Of a DNA stretch of 5,038 nucleotides, positions 4,820-5,038 are shown piece by piece; the first letter of the stretch is position 1; each line of letters begins with the position of its first letter. The notes beneath the pieces were generated by a model. It did not search any database, had not been told where the DNA came from, and saw nothing but the letters and a program-made list of their open reading frames with translations. Location: assembly GCA_964577175.1 (NCBI GenBank), contig CAZNYC010000204.1, positions 1 through 5,038 on the forward strand, given 5' to 3'. The translations under genes were made by a program, and so were the position numbers. The stretch comes from BS750m-G62 sp964577175. GTDB taxonomy: Bacteria; Planctomycetota; Phycisphaerae; FEN-1346.

Positions 4820-5038
4820 ACAACGCCGACGGCCGCTCGCGCTCTCGTTGGAGATATCGGGCGTTGGCGGGACGCCGGTCCAGCGATTCTCCCGCCGCCG
4901 CACGCCACTGCCGCTGTGGTGCGAACGGCCGATACGCAGCGACCCGCGGTCGCCGGGCGGGGGGCGGGCGACACGCCGCGATTCGAACTGGCCGTACCGG
5001 CGAGTACCGGCCCGTCGGGCGCGATCCCCCGCCACGCG
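4820..5038. other. Gene-free stretch upstream of the AlgE-like gene
   Basis: Together with 4712-4819 this makes 327 bases before the barrel start. A minus-strand frame is open from the window edge to a TGA at 4786-4784, but its Arg-rich translation and irregular third codon positions do not look like the neighbouring genes. No tRNA fold was found around the TTCGAA at 4982-4987. The only local structure noted is the direct repeat GTACCGGC at 4994-5001 and 5004-5011, with a 10-bp period. Confidence 0.45.

Noticed and set aside
4784..5035. Minus-strand frame open from the window edge, possibly the end of an upstream gene
   Set aside because: Arg-rich translation, irregular third codon positions, no recognisable motif, a terminator-like hairpin inside it, and a stop overlapping the barrel promoter's -35 box. 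It cannot be excluded fully without the sequence beyond 5038.
4960..5038. Possible tRNA because of TTCGAA (T-loop-like) on the minus strand
   Set aside because: The five bases on each side of the loop do not pair, and no acceptor, D or anticodon arm could be folded.

Overview
The window is GC-rich, and every convincing gene lies on the minus strand, so transcription runs from high to low coordinates. It encodes a Gram-negative-type envelope: a beta-barrel outer-membrane protein, an exported Arg/Gly/Asp-rich protein, a periplasmic efflux adaptor and the start of an inner-membrane RND pump. The gene styles (planctomycete-like AlgE-type barrel, very high GC at third codon positions, exported low-complexity protein, GGGAGAGGG-type dispersed palindromes) suggest a GC-rich Planctomycetota or a similar environmental Gram-negative lineage. 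That placement is an inference; no marker gene is present.

Layout in transcription order. 5038-4820 holds no gene I can support. At 4819-4791 is a possible leftward terminator, followed at once by a good sigma70-like promoter (4787-4758) for an AlgE-like outer-membrane barrel (4711-3305, 468 aa). A 210-base gap with two small palindromes leads to an unusual 289-aa exported protein (3094-2225). It is 26% arginine, with repeated GRGPMMAP and PW motifs, and no family is recognised. It ends in a clear intrinsic terminator (2172-2134). A near-consensus promoter (TTGACA, 17 bp, TAAGAT; 2086-2058) then starts a second unit, with a palindromic operator candidate just after the predicted transcription start. 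This unit encodes a membrane fusion protein (1984-359) and an RND permease (362 to beyond base 1). The two overlap by the four bases ATGA and are very likely translationally coupled.

The most notable features are: (i) the exported polycationic, disorder-prone RG-rich protein beside a putative polysaccharide-type outer-membrane channel; (ii) a roughly 140-bp triple-palindrome dispersed-type repeat read in frame as the C-terminal tail of the efflux adaptor, between the two pump genes; and (iii) the promoter and operator candidate that point to repressor control of the efflux operon. The porin and the RG-rich protein appear transcriptionally separate from the efflux operon, so a shared function is not shown by the sequence.
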